Shown here: positions 25,804 to 36,400 of the stretch, piece after piece
How the letters are laid out: every line of letters begins with the position of its first letter
Position numbering within the stretch: the stretch's first letter is position 1
Assembly: GCF_001653565.1 (NCBI RefSeq)
Contig: NZ_LYPB01000082.1
Location: 19,352-83,351 of the forward strand
Reading direction: 5' to 3'
Length of the DNA: 64,000 nucleotides
DNA from: Paenibacillus oryzisoli
Lineage (GTDB): Bacteria > Bacillota > Bacilli > Paenibacillales > NBRC-103111
Translations under genes and position numbers: made by a program
Notes under the pieces: model-generated
Databases searched by the model: none
The model's input: the letters and a program-made list of their open reading frames with translations, nothing else
What the model was told of the DNA's origin: nothing

Positions 25804-26080
25804 GTTTGAACATCCCTCTCCATGTAAAATGTATGTACTTCAATTACTAGCCAGTTGACTTCCCTCTTCGCTGTAACCCTCCTTATATGCATCAGAAGAT
25901 AAAAAAAAGAGACACAACGAAGAGCAATAACATCTGCTCCTGTTGAATCTCTGGCTGTCCAGTAGATCACAATCCATATTCTGTTGAGATGCATACGACA
26001 TGTGTGAATCTCAATGTAAACATATCTTAAATGGCATTGCGGTTTATGTCAATGATTTTTTAATTAATTCCTATCGGTTT
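25804..26080 (-). promoter_or_regulatory. Long leader with promoter and attenuator-like hairpins (redox cluster)
   Basis: On the minus strand TTGACA and TAAGAT are spaced 17 bases near 26049-26077. The leader then contains a TTGAGAT/ATCTCAA hairpin (about 25987-26018), and a second hairpin (about 25906-25957: AGAG, AAC, AGCA pairing with TGCT, GTT, CTCT) followed by a long T run, i.e. an intrinsic terminator before the gene. GAGATTCA occurs in both hairpins, allowing alternative pairing. Confidence 0.55.
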
Positions 26081-26092
26081 TCTTGGAATTAG

Positions 26093-26230
26093 TTTTTTGA
26101 ACTTTCTCGCCCATGTAGGGGCCGGGTTCCAGCAAGATAGTCGAGTTCTTCGACGATCTCGACCACACGGGCGGCGGGTTCCTAGTCGAGTTTTTCGACG
26201 ATCTCACATGTTCTCCAGCTAGTGACCTCA
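26093..26230. repeat. Direct repeat TCGAGTT(C/T)TTCGACGATCTC
   Basis: The 20-base unit occurs at about 26142 and 26189, each preceded by GGGTTCC. Each unit contains CGAGTTnTTCG, a small inverted repeat. It lies between the redox promoter and the ABC-F stop. A short frame over it shows a repeated RSSKNST and is not called as a gene. Confidence 0.65.
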
Positions 26231-26267
26231 AACTCAAGAAGCTAATGCGGCGGAGCCAGCACCTCAT

Positions 26268-27839
26268 TTATAAATTCTGCTCAGTGACCCCTGACACTGG
26301 ATCAAACGTCAGCATTTTCGTGCCGATTTTATCAATAAAGAACCGGTCGTGGCTGACTGTAATTACTGCACCAGGGAAATGAATCAGCGCCTGCTCCATG
26401 ACCTGAATACTCATAAGATCGAGATGATTCGTCGGCTCATCCAAAATGATGACCGCGGCGCCTGAGAGAAGACACTTTGCTAACGCGACCCGCGCCTTCT
26501 GACCACCGGAGAGGTTGCCAATAAACTTGCTAAGGTCCATCTCCGAAAATTGCAGCATGGCGAGGAATTTGTTCACCTTTTTCCGCGGCGCATCCAGCCC
26601 GAGGCCGTACGTATTCACCGCATGGCTAACGGTATCCTTCGGATTAAGCTCTTCCCACATCCGGTTAAAATACGCGTAGCTAACGCCTCTCTCCCAGATC
26701 ACCTCGCCGGACTCCGGCTTCTCCTGTCCCGTAAGCACCTTAATGAGCGTGGATTTCCCGCTTCCGTTCGGGCCAACGATGACTAGGCGGTCTTCCTTTT
26801 GAATATCGAAGCTAACGTTCTGAAAGATGGTCCGATCCTCGTACGTCTGACCGATCGCTTTCACTTCGCACAGCTTGTCCGGAAACCGCAGCCGCTCATA
26901 AATATCCGTGATCAGCACGTTGACGGGGTGCGGTTCGATCCGTTTCTTGTTATCAGCTAGCTGACGGGAGAGGCGGTCCTTGGACATTTTCTTGCTGGCG
27001 CGGCTATCAATGGCCTCCGATTCCATGAGGAGCAGCTCTTCTTCCCACTCGAATTGGCGGTCGAGCTCCTTTTTGCGCATCTTCTTTTTGCGGATATAGT
27101 CGGTATAATTCCCCTCATAGTCCTGAAAACGATAGTTCTCGATCTCGATTACTTGCGTGACCACTTTATCGATAAATTCCCGATCATGAGAAATCAGAAT
27201 CATCGCGCCTTTGAACCGATAGAGCCATTGCTCCAACCACGCGATCCCTTCGATATCCAAGTAATTGGTTGGCTCGTCCAGCAGGACAATATCAGGCTGT
27301 TCAATGAGCATTTTGGCAAGCGCCGCACGGTTTCTCCAACCACCGGACAACTCATCGACAGGTTGATACCGCGACCGCTCATTAAACCCAAGCTTCGTTA
27401 GAACGGTGTTGATCTCAACAGATACGTTCCATCCGTCCAAATGTTCCATTTGCTCAAACAGCTCAGCTTGCCTCGTCAGCAGCTTATCCATCTCGCTGTC
27501 ATCCGTGACGGTGCCGAGCCTTTCACCAACCTCTTGCAACTCGCGTTCAATTAGAGCAACCTGCTCAAAACACCCCTCCAATTCTTGCTGAACAGACAAA
27601 CTACCGGTCATTTCTGAGAATTGTGAGAAGTACCCTATTTTAACCTCAGGATCCACTTCTACTTTGCCCGACGTTGGTTCTTCCTTACCCATAATTAGTT
27701 TAAAAACCGTCGATTTCCCCGCACCATTCCGTCCAATCAAACCGATTCGTTCACCTTGACTTACCTTCCAATAAATATCGCGAAAAATCATCGCGTCCTC
27801 ATATTTCTTCGTAACGTTCTCCAGACGAATCACGCTCAT
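26268..27839 (-). CDS. ABC-F family ATPase
   Basis: A 523-aa soluble protein with two ATP-binding domains and no membrane helix, as in ribosome-acting ABC-F factors. Domain 1: Walker A GRNGAGKST, signature LSGGWRNRAALAK, Walker B IVLLDEPTNYLD. Domain 2: GPNGSGKST, LSGGQKARVALAK, VIILDEPTNHLD. The charged inter-domain linker (about 245-305, IRKKKMRKKELDRQ) is the P-site tRNA-interacting motif region. Most like the Uup/YfmM-type housekeeping members; resistance function cannot be excluded. It is monocistronic. Confidence 0.92.
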   Translation of the reverse strand: MSVIRLENVTKKYEDAMIFRDIYWKVSQGERIGLIGRNGAGKSTVFKLIMGKEEPTSGKVEVDPEVKIGYFSQFSEMTGSLSVQQELEGCFEQVALIERELQEVGERLGTVTDDSEMDKLLTRQAELFEQMEHLDGWNVSVEINTVLTKLGFNERSRYQPVDELSGGWRNRAALAKMLIEQPDIVLLDEPTNYLDIEGIAWLEQWLYRFKGAMILISHDREFIDKVVTQVIEIENYRFQDYEGNYTDYIRKKKMRKKELDRQFEWEEELLLMESEAIDSRASKKMSKDRLSRQLADNKKRIEPHPVNVLITDIYERLRFPDKLCEVKAIGQTYEDRTIFQNVSFDIQKEDRLVIVGPNGSGKSTLIKVLTGQEKPESGEVIWERGVSYAYFNRMWEELNPKDTVSHAVNTYGLGLDAPRKKVNKFLAMLQFSEMDLSKFIGNLSGGQKARVALAKCLLSGAAVIILDEPTNHLDLMSIQVMEQALIHFPGAVITVSHDRFFIDKIGTKMLTFDPVSGVTEQNL

Positions 27840-27924
27840 GGCTATCCCCTTTGTCCTGCTTCTACTTCAGTTCTAGGCTGATTATATCATGTTTGGGGTC
27901 ACGACACTTTTAATAAAATGGTGT

Positions 27925-27960
27925 ACTGTATAGTTGACTTAATGTATAGTATAAGTTACA
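27925..27960 (+). promoter_or_regulatory. Promoter and repeated TGTATAGT boxes of the membrane protein/XRE unit
   Basis: TGTATAGTTGACT contains a TTGACT -35 box with a weak TACATT -10 box 17 bases on. TGTATAGT is repeated about 18 bases apart, straddling the promoter. It may be an operator for the XRE protein encoded in the unit. Confidence 0.4.
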
Positions 27961-28016
27961 TTATGTATGGATTATTATACTAAATATTAAAATAAACATA
28001 CAGGAGGCATGAAGTA

Positions 28017-28463
28017 ATGTCCTACCAGGAGAACAAGCATATCGTCTCATTTATAAGCACGGTGCTGATTTTTAGTTTCTATTGTTGGTATGTCTTTCAA
28101 AAAGTGCAGGATACGAATATGGATACGATGGAAACTCTCCGCTTTTGGGCAGCTGCCATTCTCATCCTAATTCCCGTGTCTGTTGTAGCCAAAATCATCA
28201 TCGCGATCATCTTTAATATCATTTATCGCATTACAACCAAAGAAGTGGAGCCTTCTTTCTCCGATGAACTCGACAAATTAATTGATTTGAAAGCTACAAG
28301 AAATTCGCATTATGTGTTTACGTTTGGTTTTCTTCTGGCCATGGGATCGTTGGTAATGGATATGACGCCTGCCACAATGTTCATCATCCTTATCATCGCA
28401 GGGTTCTTGTCAGAAATGGCCGGTGTGTTCACATCGCTCTACCATTATCGGAGGGGAGTTTAA
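28017..28463 (+). CDS. Small four-helix membrane protein paired with an XRE regulator
   Basis: A 148-aa protein with helices near residues 10-27, 44-70, 98-115 and 118-138 and a short cytosolic stretch [16 protein letters not shown] between. It belongs to the type of small membrane protein commonly found directly before a compact XRE regulator in Firmicutes; function unknown. AGGAGG precedes the ATG by nine bases. The regulator's ATG follows its stop by one base. Confidence 0.75.
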   Translation: MSYQENKHIVSFISTVLIFSFYCWYVFQKVQDTNMDTMETLRFWAAAILILIPVSVVAKIIIAIIFNIIYRITTKEVEPSFSDELDKLIDLKATRNSHYVFTFGFLLAMGSLVMDMTPATMFIILIIAGFLSEMAGVFTSLYHYRRGV

Positions 28464-28464
28464 G

Positions 28465-28686
28465 ATGGGCAAAAGTTTGATCAGCAATCACATACGGAAG
28501 TTACGATTTAATCAAGATGAAATGACGCAGCAACAGTTGGCAGATCTAGTTGGGGTAACCAGGCAGACCATCGTCGCCCTCGAACAGGGCAAATACTCCC
28601 CTTCTTTGGAATTGGCTTTCCGTATTTCGCGAGCTTTTAAGATACCGCTGGAAGATGTTTTCTTTATCGAGGATGAGCAGGTGTGA
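28465..28686 (+). CDS. Compact XRE-family transcriptional regulator
   Basis: A 73-aa single-domain helix-turn-helix protein: [20 protein letters not shown] forms the recognition unit, and [13 protein letters not shown] the usual C-terminal end. The ATG at 28465 follows GGAGGGG inside the end of the upstream gene, so the two are translationally linked. It probably controls its own operon. Confidence 0.9.
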   Translation: MGKSLISNHIRKLRFNQDEMTQQQLADLVGVTRQTIVALEQGKYSPSLELAFRISRAFKIPLEDVFFIEDEQV

Positions 28687-28722
28687 GCACGACCAACGAT
28701 AATCCGTCCAGGAGGGATATGA

Positions 28723-29691
28723 ATGAGAGCGATTGTTTGTACAAAGTACGGAGCACCCGATGTTCTTCTACTGAGAGAGGTGGCTAAGCCAGAACCTAAG
28801 GACAATGAAGTGCGGATTAAACTACACGCGGCCGTTGTCACCCCGTCAGATTGCGCTTTTCGCAAGGCTGATCCTTTCATCATCCGATTGATGTATGGGT
28901 TGCGCAGACCCAAACACACGATACTCGGCGTGGAATTCGCAGGTGAGATTGATGCTGTGGGTAAAAGCGTGACAGCCTTCCAGATTGGCGACCGTGTTTC
29001 AGGTATTAGTCCGACTAGTTTCGGAGCTTATGCGGAGTACGTCTGTCTACCAGAAGCTGGCACCTTGGTTGGTCTTCCAGATAATGCGAGCTACGAAGAG
29101 GCTGCAGGTCTCTGTGACGGCGGCTTAACGGCATTGGTATTCCTTAGAGATGCCGCACAAGTACAACGCGGGCAAAAGGTATTGATCAACGGTGCTTCCG
29201 GCTCCGTGGGGGCTTATGCAGTTCAACTGGCGAAGTACTTCGGCGCAGAGGTGACGGGTGTGTGCAGTTCAACGAATACAGCCTTAGTGAAGTCGCTGGG
29301 GGCTGACCATGTTATTGACTATACCCAAGAGGATTTCACCAAAAGCGGTCGGACTTATGATGTTATTTTCGATGCGATAGGTAAAAAGTCGTTCTCCCAA
29401 TGTAGAGGCTCTTTATCCCCGCTAGGGGTCTACCTCACCACCGTTCCTTCGCTAGGCATTATACTTCAGATGCTATGGACATCTAAGTTCGGCAGTAAAA
29501 AAGCGAAATTCACAGCTGCTGGCTTACAGCAGAAGAAGGCGAATCTCGCGTTGCTCGCGGAGCTTTTTGAGACAGGTCAGATGAAAGCTGTGGTGGATAG
29601 GCACTTTCCGCTGGAACAGATGGCCGAGGCTCATAGGTATGTTGAAACAAGGCGTAAGAAGGGGAATGTGGTGATTACGTTTGGGGGATAG
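28723..29691 (+). CDS. Zinc-free medium-chain dehydrogenase (quinone oxidoreductase type)
   Basis: A 322-aa NAD(P)H-dependent reductase. The N-terminal GroES-like domain (1-125) contains GVEFAGEIDAVG and lacks the cysteine cluster of zinc alcohol dehydrogenases. The Rossmann part has INGASGSVGAYAVQLAKYFG and DYTQEDF. The C-terminal QMAEAHRYVETRRKKGNVVI is standard for the family. The ATG at 28723 follows AGGAGGG. It starts 36 bases after the XRE gene on the same strand, so it may be part of that operon and under its control. Confidence 0.88.
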   Translation: MRAIVCTKYGAPDVLLLREVAKPEPKDNEVRIKLHAAVVTPSDCAFRKADPFIIRLMYGLRRPKHTILGVEFAGEIDAVGKSVTAFQIGDRVSGISPTSFGAYAEYVCLPEAGTLVGLPDNASYEEAAGLCDGGLTALVFLRDAAQVQRGQKVLINGASGSVGAYAVQLAKYFGAEVTGVCSSTNTALVKSLGADHVIDYTQEDFTKSGRTYDVIFDAIGKKSFSQCRGSLSPLGVYLTTVPSLGIILQMLWTSKFGSKKAKFTAAGLQQKKANLALLAELFETGQMKAVVDRHFPLEQMAEAHRYVETRRKKGNVVITFGG

Positions 29692-29932
29692 ATGAGGCTC
29701 AAAGGTAAGACCGTATCCATCTTTTGAAATCATCCCTTGTTATCGTCCAGACTCTCTATGGTCCGAAATTACCGAACTAAACTCGCTTGTCGCGTTGGCT
29801 AAAACCCCCCTCATATAAGGAGAATGACTATTTAATTGGGATATCACGGACTATTCCAATTCCAGGTTTTGCCTGGAGATTGTGTATTGTGTGAGCTATA
29901 GTGAGCTTGGGCACATGGGTAGGCACCACACT

Positions 29933-30823
29933 TCACTCCAAATTCGCATACAAATGCTGCGTATACTCCTTAATAATCTCAGACACTTCAACATCCTTCT
30001 TCGTGATGCGCCAGAGATAGTTCGGGTATTTGCGATATTTGCCAATCGGTATAGCCACGACCCCGTTCTTGAATTTCTCTGGCATCGTAGTCACGATGTA
30101 ATCTGTCGCAATGGTAATGGCATTCCCGCGGCTAACCATTTGCATGATGGCTTGGGTGTTGTTCGTCGTCAAGGCAATCCGGTTGCCTGAATCCCCAGCA
30201 ATTAACTCCGCTGCAATCCGCTCAATATAGGCATCTTTATAAATAACCAACACTTCATTATGTAAGTCGGAACCCGTTATCGCAGGTAGAAACCGCAAAG
30301 GTGATTGCTTATTCACCACAATGACCGCTTCCCCGCGAATCACGGGCTCCCAGGTGAAAGAATCATCCTGACTCTCGCGCGACAAGGAAACGAACCCCAT
30401 ATCCGCCTCCCCTTTCATAACTTGATTCATAACCGCTGTATTATCCCCCTCCAAAAGTTGAACATTAATATGAGGATAGATTCCCATAAATGTAATCGTG
30501 GTGTCCGTTACCAAAGAAACCATGCCGGGTATCGTAGCGATGACGATATTGCCTGTGTTGATGGGTTTGGATTTAGAGAGCTCATTTCGCATATTGCGGA
30601 TATTAGTCAGAATCGTACGTGTATACTGCATAGCTTTAAACCCATCTTGTGTAAGAACAATCCCTTTCTTGGAACGGGTAAAAAGCGTAGCTTCCAACTC
30701 ACTCTCTAATTGAGAGATGGATTGACTGACGGCGGGAACGGTTATCCCGTGCTTTTTGGCCGTTTCTGTAAACGAGCCCGATTCTGCCGAATCCACGAAA
30801 TACTGAAGCTGTATAATATTCAA
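29933..30823 (-). CDS. LysR-family transcriptional regulator
   Basis: A 296-aa regulator. The N-terminal winged helix reads QLQYFVDSAESGSFTETAKK and GITVPAVSQSISQLESEL; residues 90-290 form the effector-binding domain with IATIPGMVSLVTDTTITF and KGEADMGFVSL. The TTG start at 30823 follows AAGGA. It is divergent from the YhgE/Pip gene across 195 bases of AT-rich DNA, the classical arrangement for a LysR protein controlling its neighbour; the inducer is unknown. Confidence 0.9.
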   Translation of the reverse strand: MNIIQLQYFVDSAESGSFTETAKKHGITVPAVSQSISQLESELEATLFTRSKKGIVLTQDGFKAMQYTRTILTNIRNMRNELSKSKPINTGNIVIATIPGMVSLVTDTTITFMGIYPHINVQLLEGDNTAVMNQVMKGEADMGFVSLSRESQDDSFTWEPVIRGEAVIVVNKQSPLRFLPAITGSDLHNEVLVIYKDAYIERIAAELIAGDSGNRIALTTNNTQAIMQMVSRGNAITIATDYIVTTMPEKFKNGVVAIPIGKYRKYPNYLWRITKKDVEVSEIIKEYTQHLYANLE

Positions 30824-31018
30824 TGGTATCCATCCTTAATTAATTGTTTATATTAATAAATTAAACTTAAATATATTTTATCATCCGTCAGTGGTATTAT
30901 ACAGTAATCCTATTCACCTTGCCGAGTCACCCTAGATGGAATCTTGCATCTTCGAATAAATGATTGGAATAAGGGAACATCATTAACGACGATTGTCATA
31001 AGTAAAGGAGCATTGCAA

Positions 31019-33220
31019 TTGAAAAAAAACATATTTAGCGTATTTGCATCTGAATTTCGCCGCTTTATTAGGAACCCCATGATGATCATTACTTTCGTAG
31101 CTGTCGCCTTAGTTCCTATTTTATATAGTGGCTTCTTGCTAAAAGGGACATGGGACCCCTACGGCCAACTGGAGAAACTGCCGATCGCTGTCGTCAATTT
31201 GGATCAAGGCGCGGACTTCCAAGGCGAGTCACGAAATGTAGGCAAGGAATTTATCGATGAGCTGAAGGAAAACAACAACTTTTCGTGGGGATTTATGAGT
31301 GCCGAAGAAGCCGCACAGGGAATGAGAAATAATCATTATTATGCGACGATTACCGTCCCCCCCACATTCTCAACAGATGCAGCGTCCATTACGAGCTCAA
31401 CACCGAAGCAGGCAGAAATTATTTTCGAATCCAATAGTTATTACAATTTTGTCGCCGGTCAAATCGGAGAGAGCGCAACAAAAGAATTAAAAAACAAGTT
31501 ATCCAAAACACTGACAGAAGCTTATTCAACGAGTATTCTCTCTGAATTTGAAACGATTTCGGATGGGCTAAGCGAAGCTGGGAAAGGTGCCTCCGATCTT
31601 CAGGCTGGCGCACAGACGCTAAGTGACGGGATCCATGAGGTTAAAACCAATTTGGTTATTCTTGCGGATGGCACCAAGCAACTCGATGACAGTGCTGGCT
31701 TGTTACAAAAGGGGGCGACTAGCCTAAGCTCAGGCGCATCGGAAGTTAGCAAAGGTGCAGCTGCATTGGCTGGCGGGGTGAGTCAATTGCAAAACGCAGG
31801 CGCACAGCTAGAACTAGGTGCTCAGAAGTCAGCAGCAGGCGCTTCTTCCTTAGTTACAGGTTTGCAGGCCTCCCAAACGGGAGCTGATCAATTGGTTACT
31901 GGATTAGCCGCATCTTCCAAAGGCACTACACAATTAGTTGAGGGTCTTACATCAGCCCTAAGCGCTAGTGATAAGTTAGAAGACGGCTCTGCACAGCTCG
32001 CCTCCGGTCTTGAGGCATTCGTCGCCGCGCATCCTGATCTCGCTTCGAATGGAGCAGTAACCAAGCTCCTTGCAGCCAGCAAGGATGTCGCGGAAGGAAA
32101 CAAGAAGCTGCACGATGCGGAGAAGAAGCTCCTTACAGGAGGGCAGTCTGTCGCTTCTGGCACGGAAAAGCTAGTCACCGGCGCTGAGAAGCTCCGTGAC
32201 GGCAACAAGCAGCTCGTTGCTGGAGCAACGCAACTTCAGACAGGTGGGCAGCAGCTTGCGGATGGCTTACACACCTTCAATGCGAACTTGCCACAGCTAG
32301 CTGCTGGCGGCACGAAGCTAGAAAGCGGCGCGGCGCAAGTCAGCACCGGAGCTACGAATCTGGCCAGCGGCATGACGCAAATGACCGCAGGTATTCACAA
32401 AGTTGCCAGCGGCGCGGCGCAGCTGAATGATGGAGCTACTGCGCTTGACGCAGGTGCACCGAAGTTGGTTGATGGCAGCGGACAACTCGCCACGAAATTG
32501 AACGATGCCGCGAAGCAAACCGCTGCCGTCAAAGCGGATGACAATACGATTAAAATGTTAGCAGAGCCTGTGAAGATTACTGCCAATGACGATCGCAAAG
32601 TTGCGATTTATGCAAACGGCATTGCTCCTTACTTCATATCCATGGCGCTGTTTGCAGGCTCGCTAGTGTTCACGACGATCTACGCAGCCAGAAGTACTTT
32701 CACGCCAGGGGCCCGAGGGTTTCGATTGCTGGTAAGCAAGCTTCTTACTTTTAGTCTCATGAGTATTTTCCAAGCTGGAATTGCAACGACCGTCCTCACC
32801 TATGTGTTAGATTTGAAAGTGCAGAGCATTCCGTTGTTCTATATCTTTACCTTCGTCGTCGGCCTAACCTTCATGCTGATTATCCAAATGTGCGTTACAT
32901 GGTTGGATCAACCAGGTCGATTCGTGGTTCTGCTGCTGATGATCCTGCAATTAGCTTCAAGCGCCGGGACTTATCCACTCGAGCTTCTGCCGAATTGGGC
33001 CCAAGCCTTACACCCTTGGCTCCCAATGACGTATGCGATTCAAGGATTCCGATATGTCATCTCTAGCGGTCAGTACACGGACATGTGGCATCAGGTGGGC
33101 TACTTGAGTATCTACCTTGTTGGTTCCTTGATTCTAACGAGTGTTTACTTCCTTACACGTAAAAAGACTGAGAATAACAAAGATGATGAGCATGAGCAGT
33201 TGATGCCTGTTACGGTGTGA
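31019..33220 (+). CDS. YhgE/Pip family membrane protein
   Basis: A 733-aa protein of the phage-infection-protein/YueB-EsaA group. One N-terminal helix (about 20-40), then an external domain (45-190; the start ALVPILYSGFLLKGTWDPYG is diagnostic), a long coiled region of L-x-x-GA-x-x-L-x-x-G repeats (about 195-530), and five C-terminal helices (about 545-720). The TTG start at 31019 has AAAGGAG eight bases upstream; longer frames lack one. Related proteins act as phage receptors or type VII secretion partners, but no other type VII gene is here. Confidence 0.88.
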   Translation: MKKNIFSVFASEFRRFIRNPMMIITFVAVALVPILYSGFLLKGTWDPYGQLEKLPIAVVNLDQGADFQGESRNVGKEFIDELKENNNFSWGFMSAEEAAQGMRNNHYYATITVPPTFSTDAASITSSTPKQAEIIFESNSYYNFVAGQIGESATKELKNKLSKTLTEAYSTSILSEFETISDGLSEAGKGASDLQAGAQTLSDGIHEVKTNLVILADGTKQLDDSAGLLQKGATSLSSGASEVSKGAAALAGGVSQLQNAGAQLELGAQKSAAGASSLVTGLQASQTGADQLVTGLAASSKGTTQLVEGLTSALSASDKLEDGSAQLASGLEAFVAAHPDLASNGAVTKLLAASKDVAEGNKKLHDAEKKLLTGGQSVASGTEKLVTGAEKLRDGNKQLVAGATQLQTGGQQLADGLHTFNANLPQLAAGGTKLESGAAQVSTGATNLASGMTQMTAGIHKVASGAAQLNDGATALDAGAPKLVDGSGQLATKLNDAAKQTAAVKADDNTIKMLAEPVKITANDDRKVAIYANGIAPYFISMALFAGSLVFTTIYAARSTFTPGARGFRLLVSKLLTFSLMSIFQAGIATTVLTYVLDLKVQSIPLFYIFTFVVGLTFMLIIQMCVTWLDQPGRFVVLLLMILQLASSAGTYPLELLPNWAQALHPWLPMTYAIQGFRYVISSGQYTDMWHQVGYLSIYLVGSLILTSVYFLTRKKTENNKDDEHEQLMPVTV

Positions 33221-33232
33221 ATATAGCAAGGG

Positions 33233-33273
33233 AAAGGGCTAGGAGTCACCATAAGGTGATTCTTAGCCCTTTT
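33233..33273 (+). terminator. Terminator of the YhgE/Pip gene
   Basis: AAAGGGCTAGGAGTCACC pairs with GGTGATTCTTAGCCCTTT (G-U pairs allowed) around ATAA, ending in a short T run. Confidence 0.88.
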
Positions 33274-33433
33274 GTTCGTTCAGGCACTCATCTTCGAATG
33301 AGGAGTAAATTTTAAACAAGTCCTAATAAAAATCGGCAAAAACCAACAAATAAATTCCAATTTATGATACGATTTGTGTATCTAAAGAACTATTAAAGGA
33401 TCAGGAACAGATTTCTGTAGGAGAGATGTACAT

Positions 33434-36400
33434 ATGAGAAAGTTAAAGATTTTTATAAGTATTTGTTTGCTGTCTAGCACGTTACCGACATCGGTACTTG
33501 CCAGCTATAAACTCGATCAAGACAATAATGGCGTTGATATTCAAGATGTGTATAATACCCTTCAAAATGAAGAAGCCATGCGCACCATTACAGGGAAGAA
33601 TATTTTTGATCAAGCTGATATTCGCAATTTATTACGCCAAATTCAGCCTAGTAATCATCAGGCTATTCTAGGAACCGTTACAGGCTTCATCACGGATGAA
33701 ACTGGGGCCGCGGTTAGTGGGGCTACGATTAAGATTGATGGAACTAGTTTGGAAATACTGACTGATGCATCTGGTCATTTTCAATTTATTAATGTCCCTA
33801 CTACTTATCAAACGAAAGTTCATGTCACTAAAACTGATTACGAATCGATTGCCTCAGAGGTTTTTAATATACAGACTGGCGATATCCGCAATTTGCCCAA
33901 TATGGTTTTGAGGAAAACTCCTGCCTACGGTTCCGTTTCTGGCTATGTGTATGGCCCTGATAATGTGGCACTGGCGTCGGCATTTGTTACAATCGATAAC
34001 CCCACTACCCATTTGACTGGGTATACCAGTTCTACTGGATTTTTCATCTTTAGCCAAGTACCGACTGGCGAACAAAGCCTCACCGTAACGAAGGACACCT
34101 ACACGCCATTTACTACATTTCCTTTTAACGTAACAAAAGACAATTTAACTCCTATACCTACCATTCATCTTGCCAAAACAGATAGTCCACAACTGAAAGG
34201 CAGCATTCAAGGTGTGGTTACGTCAGACAATAATCAACCTCTTGGGGATGCTTTGGTTAGCGTCACTGGTAGTACTTCTCCCATCCCGACTGATAATAAT
34301 GGATCATTTACTCTCTCCAACGTACCTGTAGGAATAGTTCAACTACAAATAGTAAAAGATGGTTACCAACCTAGAACCATTTCTGGCATTAACGTTTCAG
34401 AACATATGTACGATGCAGGAACTATCAAGCTCTCTCCTGTTAAAGGTATTGTAAAGGGAACGGTTATTGACGAGAACGGAAATTCCGTTAGCGGAGCTCT
34501 AGTCTCACTTGATGGCGTGTCGGCAACCACGAACGGAAGTGGGGAGTTTACATTCAACGATGTTACACCCCGCAGCGGCGCGACGCTCATCGTTACGAAA
34601 GATACCTATGAGACGGCAACGGTACCTACCTTTGATTTAACTCCGGGTCAAAACAAGGAACTTGGCAATGTGGTCCTGAAGAAGGTCAAAGTTTCTATCT
34701 CAGGCAATATAACTTCCACTACGGGAAGCAGCCTATCATCCGTACAACTCCATGTCAAAGGAACCGAAATAACGGTATACACAGATGCTTCTGGCAATTT
34801 TACAATTCATAACCTTCCTGTTGGCAGTCATACGCTTCAGATCTCAGCGGAGAATTATGTCGGGCAAGACATATCTGTGAATGTTCTGCAAACTGGGAAT
34901 TCCCCAGTCTCTGTAAACCTTGCGCGTCAAACAGCTAATGTACAGGGCTACGCTAGATCTACAACCGGTGAGCCCATAACGTATACACAAGCTACAATTC
35001 CAGGGACTAGTTACACAGCATATGTAAACGAAAGCGGTCAATTCACATTCTATAATCTGCCTGTGGGATATACCATTCAAGAGATTGCTATTGCAGACTA
35101 TCAGCCAAAACTTCCGCTAACTGCGATTACAGTGACACCAAATCTTAACAATATTGGTTCAATTGAGTTTCAACCCATGGGATCAATCACAGGCGTAGTA
35201 CGAGCAAGTGATGCAGCCAATAATAATCCCTTATTATCCAATGTGACCGTCACTCTGCAGGAAGTTGGCGGTAGTTTCGTGCAAACCGTTCATTCTGATG
35301 CCGAAGGTGCTTTCTCCTTTACAAATATCCCTGCAAATGCAAATTATACCCTCACTGTTGAGAAAGCAGGCTACATTTTATATCCGTTGGAGCCGTTTGC
35401 TGTTAATCGAGGACAAAATTATAAGTATCTTTACTTACAACAAGGTGTAGCCGTAACGAATGAAACCCAGCTGCTAGCGGCATATGCTGATCCAAGCGTT
35501 CCCTATATTTTACTGCTTAATGATATCCAACTAACGGAACCTTTCAATTTCAACCGAGCGATATCGCTTAGAGGGGCATCACTTTCCAATTCCAACATCA
35601 AGCTAACCTCTCCTAAATTTTCAATTTCATCTGCTGACGTTGGTTGGAGTGGAATTGATATGTATTGCGAAGTTGGCAATGACGAAACGAAACTGCAAGG
35701 GGCACTTTACAGCTTCGTAGGGGCAATTAAGTTAAACGGTCTTGGAAATTACGATGGATTCATCCGAATCGTATCGCAAAAGAATTACTTCATCACCGAG
35801 GGTACTAGCAATCTCACTGCATTTGTAAACAACGCCGAAGGATTAGGAAATGCACTTGCCAATCCAGATGTATCCACAATCTATGTAGCTGAAAACATCT
35901 ATTCTTACGGCAATTTAGATTTCCCAAACCGTCCGATCCACTTTATTAGCCAAACGGAGAAGACAATTCAAAAGGATAGCTATTCCAACACTAGCCAAGT
36001 CCAACTGACGAATGTCAGATTATTGCCAGAGCACGATACGGTGCCACCTATCCTAACTGCTGTCTCTACGGGTGTCGTTGAACTAGATCTACGTGATGTA
36101 ACAGCCACATTAAATGAGTCCGCTACGCTTTACTTGGTGCCAGAAGGAACAACACGCGTATTAGAAGAAATTACCTTGCAGGCAGTTTCAAGTGTGTTCG
36201 TCGCAACAAGCGGGCAAGCTTCAGTGAAGTTAACATCAGTGCCTCCAGGGGACTATATCCTGTATGCCGTTGACTCTGCTGGCAATATCTCGACAGCATC
36301 AGCAACCATTAATGTGCATAAATCTTTATCAAAGGTCATGTCGGATATCCGCAACGCCTTAACTCTTGCGAACATGGCGTGGATAACCAAATATGATTTC

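Noticed and set aside
26064-26267. 67-residue minus-strand frame with repeated RSSKNST
   Set aside because: The repeat is a DNA-level direct repeat; no ribosome binding site and no known family.
31019-33220. Type VII secretion locus
   Set aside because: YhgE/Pip proteins are related to EsaA/YueB, but no EssC-like ATPase, WXG100 or other Ess gene is nearby.
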